Shown here: in pieces, positions 1 to 10,910 of the stretch
Numbering within the stretch: position 1 is the stretch's first letter
How the letters are laid out: each line of letters opens with the position of its first letter
Assembly: GCA_907163345.1 (NCBI GenBank)
Contig: CAJQUN010000507.1
Span: 1 to 64,000, forward strand
DNA: 64,000 nucleotides
Direction: 5' to 3'
Origin: Haberlea rhodopensis
Lineage: Eukaryota; Streptophyta; Magnoliopsida; Lamiales; Gesneriaceae
Notes under the pieces: generated by a model
The model's input: the letters and a program-made list of their open reading frames with translations, nothing else
The model's database searches: none
Told to the model about the DNA's origin: nothing
Made by a program: the position numbers and the translations under genes

Positions 1-45
1 TCAGAGAGGGGAGGAGGCCGAAAATAGAAGAGAGAACTCTAGTAG
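1..45 (+). mobile_element. Left piece of an interrupted LTR (family B)
   Basis: This stub belongs to the same LTR as 15521-16465; the chromovirus tandem at 46-15520 was inserted into it. The last five bases, AGTAG, are repeated at 15521-15525 as the target-site duplication. The purine-rich text ending in 'agagaactct' matches 'agagaaccct' in the second family-B LTR near 63350, which fixes the register. The start of this LTR lies before the window. Confidence 0.8.
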
Positions 46-686
46 TGTAATGCCCCGAAATTAATTGATGGTAACTTGAACATTAATTATGTTTATATGA
101 TGATTTATTATGATGTTTAGCCATGTTTGGGAATGAAGAAGTAACATGATTTAAGGATGTTATTTTAAGTATGAGGATGATTGAGTTTATGAAGTTGATT
201 ACAAATTGTAAATGCTTATCATGTTATATGTATTTTAAATACATCATGTTGTTATTGGGGTACAATTAAAAGTAAGACATAACCCACACTTTTAACCCCA
301 CCTCACTTTTACACTCAACTCCCAAAACCACTTTCTCCCAAATTCCCTTTCCCCCATTTTCGAATTAACCCTAAAGGTGGGAGAAATTCTTGTCAAAGCT
401 TCATCCTTGCATTTCTTGGTAAGATTTAGTGCCTATGATGTTTATATAGCACTTATTGATGTTCATGAAGTGTGTGTTAAGTTTTGGAAGGGTTTTAAAA
501 AGGGTTTGAAATGGGGTTTGTTTGGGTTAGTGTGATTCTTGTGGGATGTTGGATTTTTAATGGTTTATGATGTGTATTGAAGGTTTTGAGTGTTTTAATG
601 TTTTTAAGTTGTTGGAATAATGATGGTTGAGGTTGGTGAGGTTTTAAGGTGTGCAAAAATGGAGTTTTTTCGATGTACAGAGGCTG

Positions 687-893
687 GCGATCGATCGCCC
701 GTTTTTGGCGATCGATCGCGAGCAGGCAGTAGCTCCAGAAGCCTTCGGCGATCGATCGCCACTTTTGGGCGATCGATCGGTGAGCTTGGCGATCGATCGC
801 GCCAAAAGTGGCGATCGATCGCCGAATGAATAATTTTGTTGATGCGGGCAGTGTGTTCTCGCGATCGATCGGGACGACTTGGCGATCGATCGC
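687..893. repeat. Cluster of eight GATCGATC palindromes
   Basis: Eight GATCGATC cores occur in about 200 bp. Six are the perfect 12-base palindrome GCGATCGATCGC and two end in CGG instead. They come mainly in pairs separated by roughly 8-10 bases, with longer gaps containing 'gcaggcagtag'. The same cluster is at 7442-7650 and 14192-14399 in the sister LTRs, and at 18654-18865 and 22322-22529 in two solo LTRs. The periodic Arg-Ser-Ile/Asp-Arg peptides translated from it are not genes. Confidence 0.95.
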
Positions 894-1050
894 GAGACAC
901 ACAAAAGTGTGTTTTTGGCATTTTTGTGGGAATTTTGAATATTGGACTATGATTAGCTTCTAATATTGAATTGTATGGTTGTGTAGAACCATCCCAAGGA
1001 CCCACACTTCGAGACGATAAAGTACTACGACTTCGCCACATTTTGATAAG

Positions 1051-1067
1051 GTACGTAAGAAACGTAC
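1051..1067 (+). promoter_or_regulatory. GTACGT inverted repeat / candidate 5' splice site
   Basis: The sequence is GTACGT, loop AAGAA, ACGTAC. The context AAG|GTACGTAAG is also a very good plant 5' splice site. Equivalent sites are at 7809-7825, 14558-14574, 18482-18498 (minus), 22691-22707, 43092-43107 (minus), 49707-49722 (minus), 53687-53701 and 60202-60216. The 6-bp arms are invariant while the loop differs in length and sequence. Function is inferred only. Confidence 0.6.
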
Positions 1068-1311
1068 GGGCATCAACGGTAACATATTCCTCAACTATGA
1101 CTATACATTAAATTGTGTAAGTGTTTATGATGATGATTATGATGTTTATGATGATTTATTGATGATGATATGTGATAAACGAAGATGATATGATGTTACG
1201 ATAACAATTACGATACGGTGATGATGTTTGGAATGATGATGCTTATAAGATGATGATACATGTTGACTATGCTACTTAGAGTGGTCGAATGTCCGGTGAC
1301 TATTATGGGCA

Positions 1312-1528
1312 AGCGAGGAAGGCCTTGCCGCTCACATAACTGAGCGATGGGGTACATCCGCTAGGTGTAGCGATGGGTATCATCCGCTGAGCGATGGGGT
1401 ACATCCGCTATCAAGGTGTAGCGACGGGTATCATCCGCTGAATAAGAGATGTACATCCGCTATTCAAGGCGTCGCAGCGATGGGTATCGAAATGTGTTAT
1501 GTCGAGCGACGGGGCCAATTGTGCCGCT
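1312..1528 (+). repeat. Array of AGCG...CGCT inverted-repeat modules
   Basis: Repeated units start AGCGATGGG or AGCGACGGG and end CATCCGCT or GCCGCT, so each unit is an imperfect inverted repeat (AGCG-ATG...CAT-CCGCT). About seven units occur, all in the element's sense direction. Sister arrays are at 8070-8283 and 14819-15031. Confidence 0.85.
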
Positions 1529-2023
1529 GTCATAATAGTACCCGGACAGTCCCATTTCTAATTAAACATGATTGTTGTGAGCTCTTATACGAAGTACGAG
1601 TGATTTCATTCATGTCTTGAACTAATGATCATATACGTAATTATGACACAGGGACACCAAGGAAGGAAGGATAGTACTATTAAACAGGGTAAGTATATGT
1701 TATCAATTATTCCCATGCATTATTTATATGCCTTTATCTCATGATGTACATGCTCACGATGGGTTTGTTCCTGTAGGTAAACTTTTGGATCGAGACTAAG
1801 GGCCGGGTTGAGATGGTGAGCTGAGGAACATAAGAGGATAGATACAGGATTTTGTTAGCATTAACATTCTTTTTGGGAATGTAATTACTAAGCATTGAAG
1901 TTTCATTTTGGCCTGTAATTACTTGAGCTCACATAACAACCAGTACTCTAAGAATGTCTCTAATGCATGTTTGTTCATAATACGTTATTAAACTGATGTT
2001 AAGGTAGGTAGACCCTACATTAG

Positions 2024-2035
2024 TGGTATCAGAGC
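2024..2035 (+). other. Primer binding site, initiator tRNA-Met
   Basis: TGGTATCAGAGC, four bases after LTR 1, is complementary to the 3' end of plant initiator tRNA-Met. It primes minus-strand DNA synthesis. Confidence 0.93.
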
Positions 2036-2222
2036 AGTGGTTAGATAACCCGGGGGAATGAGTGAAGGGTAGCCTTAGCAGTAGGTTGGCTAGGGCGCTT
2101 TGCTCTTGACATGCTAGGTTACACATGAAGTATATGACTGTTATGATAACATGTTATGGTTTCTGACGATGTTGTATATATGAACTGCTTTTGGATTTTG
2201 TTGTTAACCCTTGTGTTGCAGT

Positions 2223-5200
2223 ATGGCAGCAAATATCGACATTGGTGATGCTGTAAGTGTGAACGCTAGTGCGGGGCGCACGAATCCCCTACCCCCGCCA
2301 GCCCTAGGCGAGGAGGCCGTCCGAACAACAGCTATTACCGGGAGAATTGAGTCTGACTCAGTTTTCTAGCGTATCGGCCCCCGACATTCGAAGGGACTGA
2401 GACAGGGGAGCGAGCCGAAGAGATGGCTAGAAAGGATTAACAAATATTTGTGGCAGCCCCGTGTGCAAAGACAGCTTGGATAAGGCTGGCAGAGTTCCAG
2501 CTAGCCAAGAAAGCACTGATGTGGTGGAGGACCACCGTGATTGAACAAGAGGCACAAGGTCAAGAAGTAAACTGGAAACTGTTCAGAAAAGATTCTGGCC
2601 GTTACTTCTCAGCGGCTGCCCGTCAAGCTAAAGAAGATGAGTTTAATAAGTTGAAGCAAGGTACTATGCCGGTGTCAGATTATTGCCCTCACACTAATGT
2701 TCTTACTCAGATATGTACCTCATATCGCTGCCGACACTCAAGCTAAAATGAGAACTTCATGAAGGGTTTAAGGCCAGAACTCTATGATAGGGGTAATTAC
2801 ATATGGCCCTACCTGCTTTGACGGCACTTAACCGGGCTTGAGTTGGCTGAACTGGGGGTTGGTGCATACCCTAATGCTGTACCACCTCCAGCACCCCCTC
2901 AGAGATCTACTCCCGACAATTTGAAACCAGGGGTGATCAATTTAAGCCTGGAGGGAGCGCTTCAGCGTCTAGATTCAGTGGAAGGAGGCCCGATAACCGA
3001 TGGAGAGGAAACGCAGGAGTGACGCCCCACCAAGAAGAGGACAGTCTAGGGGAGGCAGCGTTGGTGGGAGAGGTACAATGCTCTCTTTGTGGACAGCCCC
3101 ATTTGACGAAGAATTGTGTTGGATGTTATGTTTGTGGCGAGAGAGGCCACTTTGCTCGACAATGTCCCAACAGGGGAAGGCAGCAAAATTCTACTGGGAG
3201 GTCGACAGACAGAGCAGCACCACATAGACCCCCATATGTACCGAGGCAATATGGAAGTCAGCCTGCGGGACCACCTCAAGGACAAGTGTATGCATTAACG
3301 AGGGAGCAGGCTACAGCAGCTCCGGAGGAGGTCATAGCGGGTACGTGTCTTTTATTTACGCACCCTGCCTTTATATTGATCGACACAGGTGCGTCACACT
3401 CCTTTTTGTCGACGAGTTTTGTGGAAAGGCACCACATATGCACTGCTCCGTCGCCCACGCCTCTTGTAGTCTCGACACCCGCTGGAAGGAGTTTGATTGC
3501 TGATCAGATTGTCTATGATGGCCTCATTTATTTTGAGGATAACAAGTTAAGGTCGGATTTGATCATTCTGAGGATTGTCGGACTCGGATGTATTTTGGGC
3601 ATTGATGTTCTAAATAAGTACCAAGCTGTTGTGAACTGCAGCAGAAGACTGTCCGTTTCAGATCTGATGAAGGGGGCTCAGTGGACGTTCTATGGGGATG
3701 GTTCTCGTTCAAAGATTCCGTTAATATCCGCGGTCAAGATGACACAACTATTGGGACGAGGCCATACGGGATACCTTATTTATGCTGTTGTGATATTTCT
3801 GGAACGAAGGAAGGACTAAAGGTTGAAGATGTGCCCGTAGTGGCAGAGTTTCCTGATGTATTCCCTGAAGAGATTCCCGGATTTCCTCCGACGAGAGAGG
3901 TCGAATTTGGAATTGAATTACTACCGGGGACGTCAGCCATTTCCCGTGCCCCGTATAGGATGGCACCACCGGAGTTAAAGGAATTAAAAGTTCAGTTGCA
4001 AGAACTCCTTGATAAGGGCTACATACGCCCGAGCGGTATCGCCCTGGGGTGCACCAGTGGTTATTTTAAGAAGAAAGATGGCTCGATGCGTCTGTGCATC
4101 GATTACAGACAACTGAACAAAGCTACCGTGAAGAATAAGTACCCCCTCCCAAGGATCGATGATTTGTTTGACCAGTTACAGGGTACGAGGTTGTACAGTA
4201 AGATTGATTTGAGGTCAGGGTACCACCAGATCCGAGTTAGAGAGGATGATGTACAGAAGACAGCTTTCAGAACCAGATATGGGCACTATGAATTCTTAGT
4301 CATGCCCTTTGGGTGACGAATGCCCCAGCTGTTTTCATGAGTTTAATGAACAGGGTATTCCAGCCATATTTGGACCAGTTCGTCATAGTTTTCATCGATG
4401 ACATACTTGTCTACTCCCGGACTGAAGAAGAACATGTTGAGCACTTGAGGACAGTACTCCAGATCCTTAGGGATCATCAACTATATGCAAAGCTTAGCAA
4501 GTGCGAGTTTTGGTTGGACAGTGTGGTGTTCTTGGGTCATGTAATATCCAGCCGTGGTATATCTGTGGATCCCCGTAAGATTGAAAGCTGTTATGGAGTG
4601 GGCTGCACCCACTTCTGTGCCTGAGATACGGAGCTTCCTTGGTTTAGCGGGCTACTACCGACGTTTTGTCGAGGGATTTTCTAAGATCGCTAAGCCGTTG
4701 ACCCCAGCTGACTCAGAAGGGGGTTCCGTTCTATGGTCAGGAAGCTTGTGAAGAGGGCTTCCAAGAGTTGAAGCGTCGCTTGACGACAGCGCCAGTGTTG
4801 GTAATCCCTTCCGAGGATAAGAAGTTTGCTTTGTACACGGATGCATCATTGCAAGGTCTGGGTTGTGTGTTGATGCAAGATAGGCATGTGGTGGCTTATG
4901 CTATCGAGGCAGCTGAAACCTCATGAGACGAGGTACCCAGTCCATGACCTGGAGCTGGCAGCCATCATTTTCGCCTTGAAGATTTGGCGGTCATTATCTT
5001 TATGGTACGACGTTTACCATCTTACAGACCATAAGAGTTTGAAATTCTTATTCACCCAAGCAGAACTGAATATGAGACAACGAAGATGGATGGACTTGCT
5101 CAAAGATTATGATTGTGAGATAGAGTACCATCCGGGTAAAGCGAATATGATAGCAGATGCCTTAAGCCGAAAGGTGAAGAACACCGCTGAGGATACTATG

Positions 5201-6740
5201 AGCTTGTCGGCCATGATGACTTCTTACTGCCATTTAGGCTATGATTTTGATGTGGACACGTCGCCGGTTCGAGTGTCGACCTTACTGGCCGAGCCAGACG
5301 TATTTGAGGCAATCAGGGAAGCCCAGAAGTCGGATGATGAGGTTCAGAGATGGTTATCAATAGCACTTCGAGGTCAGCCAACAAAGTTTAGAGTGGCTGA
5401 AGATGATTCATTAGACTGGGCAACCGATGGGTAGTCCCAGATGCACCAGAGTTACGTAAGGAATATTGGAACGAGCTCACAGTAGTCGGTTCAGTATTCA
5501 CCCAGGAGGAAGAAAGATGTATAAGGACCTGAGTGGTCAATTCTGGTGGAGACGCATGAAGCGTGATGTAATCAGTTTTGTTAAGAGATGTTTAATCTGC
5601 CAGCAAGTAAAGGCGGAAAGGCAGAGGCCTGGCGGCGAGCTGAAGAGCTTGGAGGTACCTAAGTGGAAGTGGGAGCATATATCTATGGACTTCGTGACCC
5701 ACTTGCCAAGGTCAGCCTCTGGATTGATGCGATCTGGGTGATCGTAGACAGGCTGACAAAGGTGGGCCCATTTCATCCCTTACAGTATGACCTTCACATA
5801 CTTAAAGATGGCCCAACTCTATGTGCGGGATGTGGTAAGGTTGCATGGCATTCCGGTTTCGATAGTGTCTGACAGAGACCCGAGGTTCACTCTCATTTTT
5901 GGGAGGGTCTCCAGACAGCTTTGGGCACCGAGGTGAGACTGAGTACAGCTTATCACCCTCAGACAGATGGTCAAACGGAGCGCACTATACAGACGCTCGA
6001 AGATATGTTGCGGGCATGTGTTTTGGAGTTTGATACTCAGTGGCAAGAGTCTATACCACTGGTTAGAGTTCTCATACAATAACAGCTATCAGGCGAGCAT
6101 CCAATGGCTCCTTTTGAAGCCCTCTATGGACGACGATGTAGGTCCCCGCTGGTTTGGGAGGACTTGACTAGTAGGGCGGTCGGAGGACCGGATATGATTA
6201 AAGATATGGAAGAGAAGATCAAGACAATACGTTTAAAGATGAAAGCGGCCCAAGATAGACAAGCGGCTTATGCCAATAAGCGGCGACGACCGCTAGAATT
6301 CCAAGTGGGAGATAAGGTTTTCTTGAAAATCTCACCCTTCAGGGGTGTGGTCCGTTTTGGTATGCGGGGAAAGTTATCTCCGAGGTATGTGGGGCCGTAT
6401 GAGATATTGCAGCGCATCGGTACTTTGGCCTACCGTTTAGCCCTACCGCCGTCCTTATCCGGTATTCATGATGTTTTCCACGTTTCCATGTTGAGAAAGT
6501 ATGAACCCGATCCGTCTCATGTATTGCAGCCTTCGGAGGTTCAGTTGAGTTCAGATGTATCCTATGTTGAACGACCGGTTAGAATCCTTGATCGTGAGGA
6601 TCGCAGGCTCCGAAGTAAGATATACCAATGGTCAAAGTTCAGTGGGATCGCCGGGGGTGTCGAGGAGGCTACGTGGGAGACGGAAACGGCATATGGTGCA
6701 GCACTACCCGGAACTATTTTCTGGTATGATTTATGTTTAG
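2223..6740 (+). pseudogene. Chromovirus gag-pol, copy 1 (frame broken many times)
   Basis: This is the counterpart of the polyprotein at 8969-13487, in the same order: Gag, zinc knuckles, protease (DTGA near 3382), reverse transcriptase (FIDD near 4395), RNase H, integrase and chromodomain-like tail. The start is the ATG directly after the 3' splice-like 'gttgcag', and the stop matches copy 2. Many one- and two-base insertions or deletions break it, for example an extra G near 2314, extra T's near 2362, and frame changes near 4035, 4313, 4585, 4905, 5415, 5725 and 6640. The Tyr-Pro-Leu-Pro stretch at about 4140 is intact here but broken in copy 2. Because the differences are indel-dominated, consensus error is as likely a cause as real decay. 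Confidence 0.92.
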
Positions 6741-6762
6741 TTTCTTTTGGGTAAGTGCATGC

Positions 6763-6798
6763 GATTTCGAGGACGAAATCTTATAAGTAGGGGAGTAA
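6763..6798 (+). promoter_or_regulatory. AGGA-loop hairpin plus polypurine tract, copy 1
   Basis: A 7-bp perfect stem (GATTTCG/CGAAATC) encloses AGGA at 6763-6780, about 20 bases after the pol stop. It is followed by the purine tract AAGTAGGGGAGTAA (6785-6798) that abuts LTR 2 and should prime plus-strand synthesis. Confidence 0.85.
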
Positions 6799-8772
6799 TG
6801 TAATGCCCCGAAATTAATTGATGGTAACTTGAACATTAATTATGTTTATATGATGATTTATTATGATGTTTAAGCCATGTTTGGGAAATGAAGAAGTAAC
6901 ATGATTTAAGGATGTTAATTTTAAGTATGAGGATGATGTGAGTTTAATGAAGTTGATTACAAATTGTAAATGCTTATCATGTTAATGTATTTTAAATACA
7001 TCATGTTGTTATTGGGGTACAAATTAAAAGTAAGACATAACCCACCACTTTTACCCCACCTCACTTTACACTCAAACTCCCAAAACCACTTTCCCAAATT
7101 CCCTTTCCCCCATTTTCGAAATTAACCTAAAGGTGGGAAGAAATTCTTGTCAAAGCTTCATCCTTGCATTTCTTGGTAAGATTTAGTGCCTATGATGTTT
7201 ATATAGCACTTATTGATGTTCATGAAGTGTGTGTTAAGTTTTGGAAGGGTTTTAAAAAGGGTTTGAAATGGGTTGTTTGGGTTAGTGTGATTCTTGGTGG
7301 GATGTTGGATTTTTAATGGTTTTATGATGTGTATTGAAGGTTTTGAGTGTTTTAATGTTTTTAAGTTGTTGGAATAAATGATGGTTGAGGTTGGTGAGGT
7401 TTTAAGGTGCAAAAATGGAGTTTTTCGATGTACAGAGGCTGGCGATCGATCGCCCGTTTTTGGCGATCGATCGCGAGCAGGCAAGTAGGCTCCAGAAGCC
7501 TTCGGCGATCGATCGCCACTTTTGGGCGATCGATCGGTGAGCTTGGCGATCGATCGCGCCAAAAGTGGCGATCGATCGCCGAATGAATAATTTTGTTGAT
7601 GCGGGCAGTGTGTTCTCGCGATCGATCGGGACGACTTGGCGATCGATCGCGAGACACACAAAAGTGTGTTTTTGGCATTTTTGTGGGAATTTTGAATATT
7701 GGACTATGATTAGCTTCTAATATTGAATTGTATGGTTGTGTAGAACCATCCCAAGGACCCACAACTTCGAGACGATAAAGTACTACGACTTCGCCACATT
7801 TTGATAAGGTACGTAAGAAACGTACGGGCATCAACGGTAACATATTCCTCAACTATGACTATACATTAAATTGTGTAAGTGTTTATGATGATGATTATGA
7901 TGTTTATGATGATTATTGATGATGATATTGTGATAAACGAAGATGATATGATGTTACGATAACAATTACGATACGGTGATGATGTTTAGAATGATGATGC
8001 TTATAAGATGATGATACATGTTGACTATGCTACTTAGAGTGGTCGAATGTCCGGTGACTATTATGGGCAAGCGAGGAAGGCCTTGCCGCTCACATAACTG
8101 AGCGATGGGGTACATCCGCTAGGTTGTAGCGATGGGTATCATCCGCTGAGCGATGGGGTACATCCGCTATCAAGGTGTAGCGACGGGTATCATCCGCTGA
8201 ATAAGAGATACATCCGCTATCAAGGCGTAGCGATGGGTATCATAAGATGTGTTATGTCGAGCGAGGGGGCCAATTGTGCCGCTGTCATAATAGTACCCGG
8301 ACAGTCCCATTTCTAATTAACATGGATTGTTGTGAGCTCTTATACGAAGTACGATGTTATTCATTCATGTCTTGAACTAATGATCATATACGTAATTATG
8401 ACACAGGGACAACCAAGGAAGGATAGTACTATTAAACAGGAAGTATATGTTATCAATTATTCCCATGCATTATTTATATGCCTTTATCTCATGATGTACA
8501 TGCTCACGATGGGTTGTTCCTGTAGGTACACTTTTGGATCGAGACTAAGGGCCGGGTTGAGATGGTGAGCTGAGGAACATAAGAAGATAGATACAGGATT
8601 TTGTTAGCATTAACATTCTTTTTGGGGAATGTAATTAACTAAGCATTGAAGTTTCATTTTGGCCTGTAATTACCTTGAGCTCACATAACAACCAGTACTC
8701 TAAGAATGTCTCTAATGCATGTTTAGTTCATAATACGTTATTAAACTGATGTTAAGGTAGGTAGACCCTACA
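6799..8772 (+). repeat. Chromovirus LTR 2 (shared middle LTR)
   Basis: It serves as 3' LTR of copy 1 and 5' LTR of copy 2. It carries the palindrome cluster (7442-7650), the GTACGT repeat (7809-7825) and the hairpin array (8070-8283). It differs from LTR 3 almost only by single bases in homopolymers, for example 'cctaaagg' against 'ccctaaagg' near 7128. Confidence 0.93.
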
Positions 8773-8776
8773 TTAG

Positions 8777-8788
8777 TGGTATCAGAGC
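8777..8788 (+). other. Primer binding site, initiator tRNA-Met, copy 2
   Basis: TGGTATCAGAGC lies four bases after the CA end of LTR 2, as in copy 1. Confidence 0.93.
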
Positions 8789-8968
8789 AGTGGTTAGATA
8801 ACCCGGGGATGAGTGAAGGGTAGCCTTAGCAGTAGGTTGGCTAGGCGCTTGCTCTTGACATGCTATGTTACACATGAAGTATATGACTGTTATGATAACA
8901 TGTTATGGTTTCTGACGATGTATATATGAACTGCTTTTGGATTTTGTTGTTAACCCTTGTGTTGCAGT

Positions 8969-10909
8969 ATGGCAGCAAATATCGACATTGGTGATGCTGT
9001 AAGTGTGAACGCTAGTGCGGGGCGCACGAATCCCCTACCCCCGCCAGCCCTAGGCGAGGAGCCGTCCGAACAACAGCTATTACCGGGAGAATTGAGTCTG
9101 ACTCAGTTTCTAGCGTATCGGCCCCCGACATTCAAAGGGACTGAGACAGGGGAGCGAGCCGAAGAATGGCTAGAAAGGATAGAACAAATATTTGTGGCAG
9201 CCCCGTGTGCAAAGACAGCTTGGATAAGGCTGGCAGAGTTCCAGCTAGCCAAGAAAGCACTGATGTGGTGGAGGACCACCGTGATTGAACAAGAGGCACA
9301 AGGTCAAGAAGTAAACTGGAAACTGTTCAGAACAAGATTCCTGGCCCGTTACTTCTCAGCGGCTGCCCGTCAAGCTAAAGAAGATGAGTTTAATAAGTTG
9401 AAGCAAGGTACTATGCCGGTGTCAGATTATGCCCTCCACTACTGTTCTCTACTCAGATATGTACCTCATATCGCTGCCGACACTCAAGCTAAAATGAGGA
9501 ACTTCATGAAGGGTTTAAGGCCAGAACTCTATGATAGGGTAATTACATATGGCCCTACCTGCTTTGACGATGCACTTAACCGGGCTGAGTTGGCTGAACT
9601 GGGGGTTGGTGCATACCCTAATGCTGTACCACCTCCAGCACCCCCTCAGAGATCTACTCCCGACAATTTGAAACCAAGGGGTGATCAATTTAAGCCTGGA
9701 GGGAGCGCTTCAGCGTCTAGATTCAGTGGAAGGAGGCCCGATAACCGATGGAGAGGAAACCGCAGGAGTGACGCCCCACCAAGAAGAGGACAGTCTAGGG
9801 GAGGCAGCGTTGGTGGAGAGGTACAATGCTCTCTTTGTGGACAGCCCCATTTGACGAAGAATTGTGTTGGATGTTATGTTTGTGGCGAGAGAGGCCACTT
9901 TGCTCGACAATGTCCCAACAGGGGAAGGCAGCAAAATTCTACTGGGAGGTCGACAGACAGAGCAGCACCACATAGACCCCCATATGTACCGAGGCAATAT
10001 GGAAGTCAGCCTGCGGGACCACCTCAAGGACAAGTGTATGCATTAACGAGGGAGCAGGCTACAGCAGCTCCGGAGGAGGTCATAGCGGGTACGTGTCTTT
10101 TATTTACGCACCCTGCCTTTATATTGATCGACACAGGTGCGTCACACTCCTTTTTGTCGACGAGTTTTGTGGAAAGGCACCACATATGCACTGCTCCGTC
10201 GCCCACGCCTCTTGTAGTCTCGACACCCGCTGGAAGGAGTTTGATTGCTGATCAGATTGTCTATGATGGCCTCATTTATTTTGAGGATAACAAGTTAAGG
10301 TCGGATTTGATCATTCTGAGGATGTCGGACTTCGACTGTATTTTGGGCATTGATGTTCTAAATAAGTACCAAGCGGTTGTGAACTGCAGGCAGAAGACTG
10401 TCCGTTTCAGATCTGATGAAGGGGCTCAGTGGACGTTCTATGGGGATGGTTCTCGTTCAAAGATTCCGTTAATATCCGCGGTCAAGATGACACAACTATT
10501 GGGACGAGGCCATACGGGATACCTTATTTATGCTGTTGATATTTCTGGAAAGAAGGAAGGACTAAAGGTTGAAGATGTGCCCGTAGTGGCAGAGTTTCCT
10601 GATGTATTCCCTGAAGAGATTCCCGGATTTCCTCCGACGAGAGAGGTCGAATTTGGAATTGAATTACTACCGGGGACGTCAGCCATTTCCCGTGCCCCGT
10701 ATAGGATGGCACCACCGGAGTTAAAGGAATTAAAAGTTCAGTTGCAAGAACTCCTTGATAAGGGCTACATACGCCCGAGCGTATCGCCCTGGGGTGCACC
10801 AGTGTTATTTGTTAAGAAGAAAGATGGCTCGATGCGTCTGTGCATCGATTACAGACAACTGAACAAAGCTACCGTGAAGAATAAGTACCCCCCTCCCAAG
10901 GATCGATGA
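8969..10909 (+). CDS. Chromovirus Gag-protease-RT(N-terminal part), copy 2
   Basis: Gag packages the RNA, and the aspartic protease matures the polyprotein in the cytoplasmic particle. The ATG at 8969 is preferred over an upstream in-frame ATG at 8957 because it directly follows the splice-like 'gttgcag' and matches the start in the minus-strand relative. In order: a retrotransposon Gag region (about residues 60-190, with Trp-rich 'LMWWRTTV'), an Arg/Gly-rich linker, two zinc knuckles from residue 287 (the first spaced C-X2-C-X3-H-X4-C, the second canonical), and protease with DTGA at 10130-10141 (Asp 388). The start of reverse transcriptase follows, including 'CIDYRQLN'. It ends early because a run of six C at 10888-10893 shifts the frame; copy 1 has five C there. 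The rest is at 10911-13487. Confidence 0.93.
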   Translation: MAANIDIGDAVSVNASAGRTNPLPPPALGEEPSEQQLLPGELSLTQFLAYRPPTFKGTETGERAEEWLERIEQIFVAAPCAKTAWIRLAEFQLAKKALMWWRTTVIEQEAQGQEVNWKLFRTRFLARYFSAAARQAKEDEFNKLKQGTMPVSDYALHYCSLLRYVPHIAADTQAKMRNFMKGLRPELYDRVITYGPTCFDDALNRAELAELGVGAYPNAVPPPAPPQRSTPDNLKPRGDQFKPGGSASASRFSGRRPDNRWRGNRRSDAPPRRGQSRGGSVGGEVQCSLCGQPHLTKNCVGCYVCGERGHFARQCPNRGRQQNSTGRSTDRAAPHRPPYVPRQYGSQPAGPPQGQVYALTREQATAAPEEVIAGTCLLFTHPAFILIDTGASHSFLSTSFVERHHICTAPSPTPLVVSTPAGRSLIADQIVYDGLIYFEDNKLRSDLIILRMSDFDCILGIDVLNKYQAVVNCRQKTVRFRSDEGAQWTFYGDGSRSKIPLISAVKMTQLLGRGHTGYLIYAVDISGKKEGLKVEDVPVVAEFPDVFPEEIPGFPPTREVEFGIELLPGTSAISRAPYRMAPPELKELKVQLQELLDKGYIRPSVSPWGAPVLFVKKKDGSMRLCIDYRQLNKATVKNKYPPPKDR

Positions 10910-10910
10910 T

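Larger units (their letters stand above)
46..2019 (+). repeat. Chromovirus LTR 1 (5')
   Basis: It begins TGTAATGCCCCG and ends GACCCTACA, directly followed by the primer site. A TATA-like stretch (ttttaaatac) is near 232 and a pyrimidine-rich likely start region is at about 290-360. Then come a palindrome cluster (687-893), the GTACGT inverted repeat (1051-1067), ATG-rich 'gatgat' repeats (about 1115-1260) and an inverted-repeat array (1312-1528). Compared with the other two LTRs it differs mostly by one- or two-base indels. Confidence 0.93.

Noticed and set aside
687..893. CRISPR-like regular repeats
   Set aside because: The repeats are short palindromes without uniform unique spacers, in a plant LTR, with no cas genes.
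495..1041. Open frames giving repetitive Arg-Ser-Ile or Asp-Arg-Ser-Pro peptides (also at 7158-7852, 14001-14601, 18472-18750, 22284-22723)
   Set aside because: They are translations of the GCGATCGATCGC clusters, open on both strands and in several frames, and lie within LTRs.
2024..2040. tRNA gene
   Set aside because: Only the complement of a tRNA 3' end is present; these are primer binding sites, here and at 8777, 31547, 37011, 40035, 48890 and 55045.
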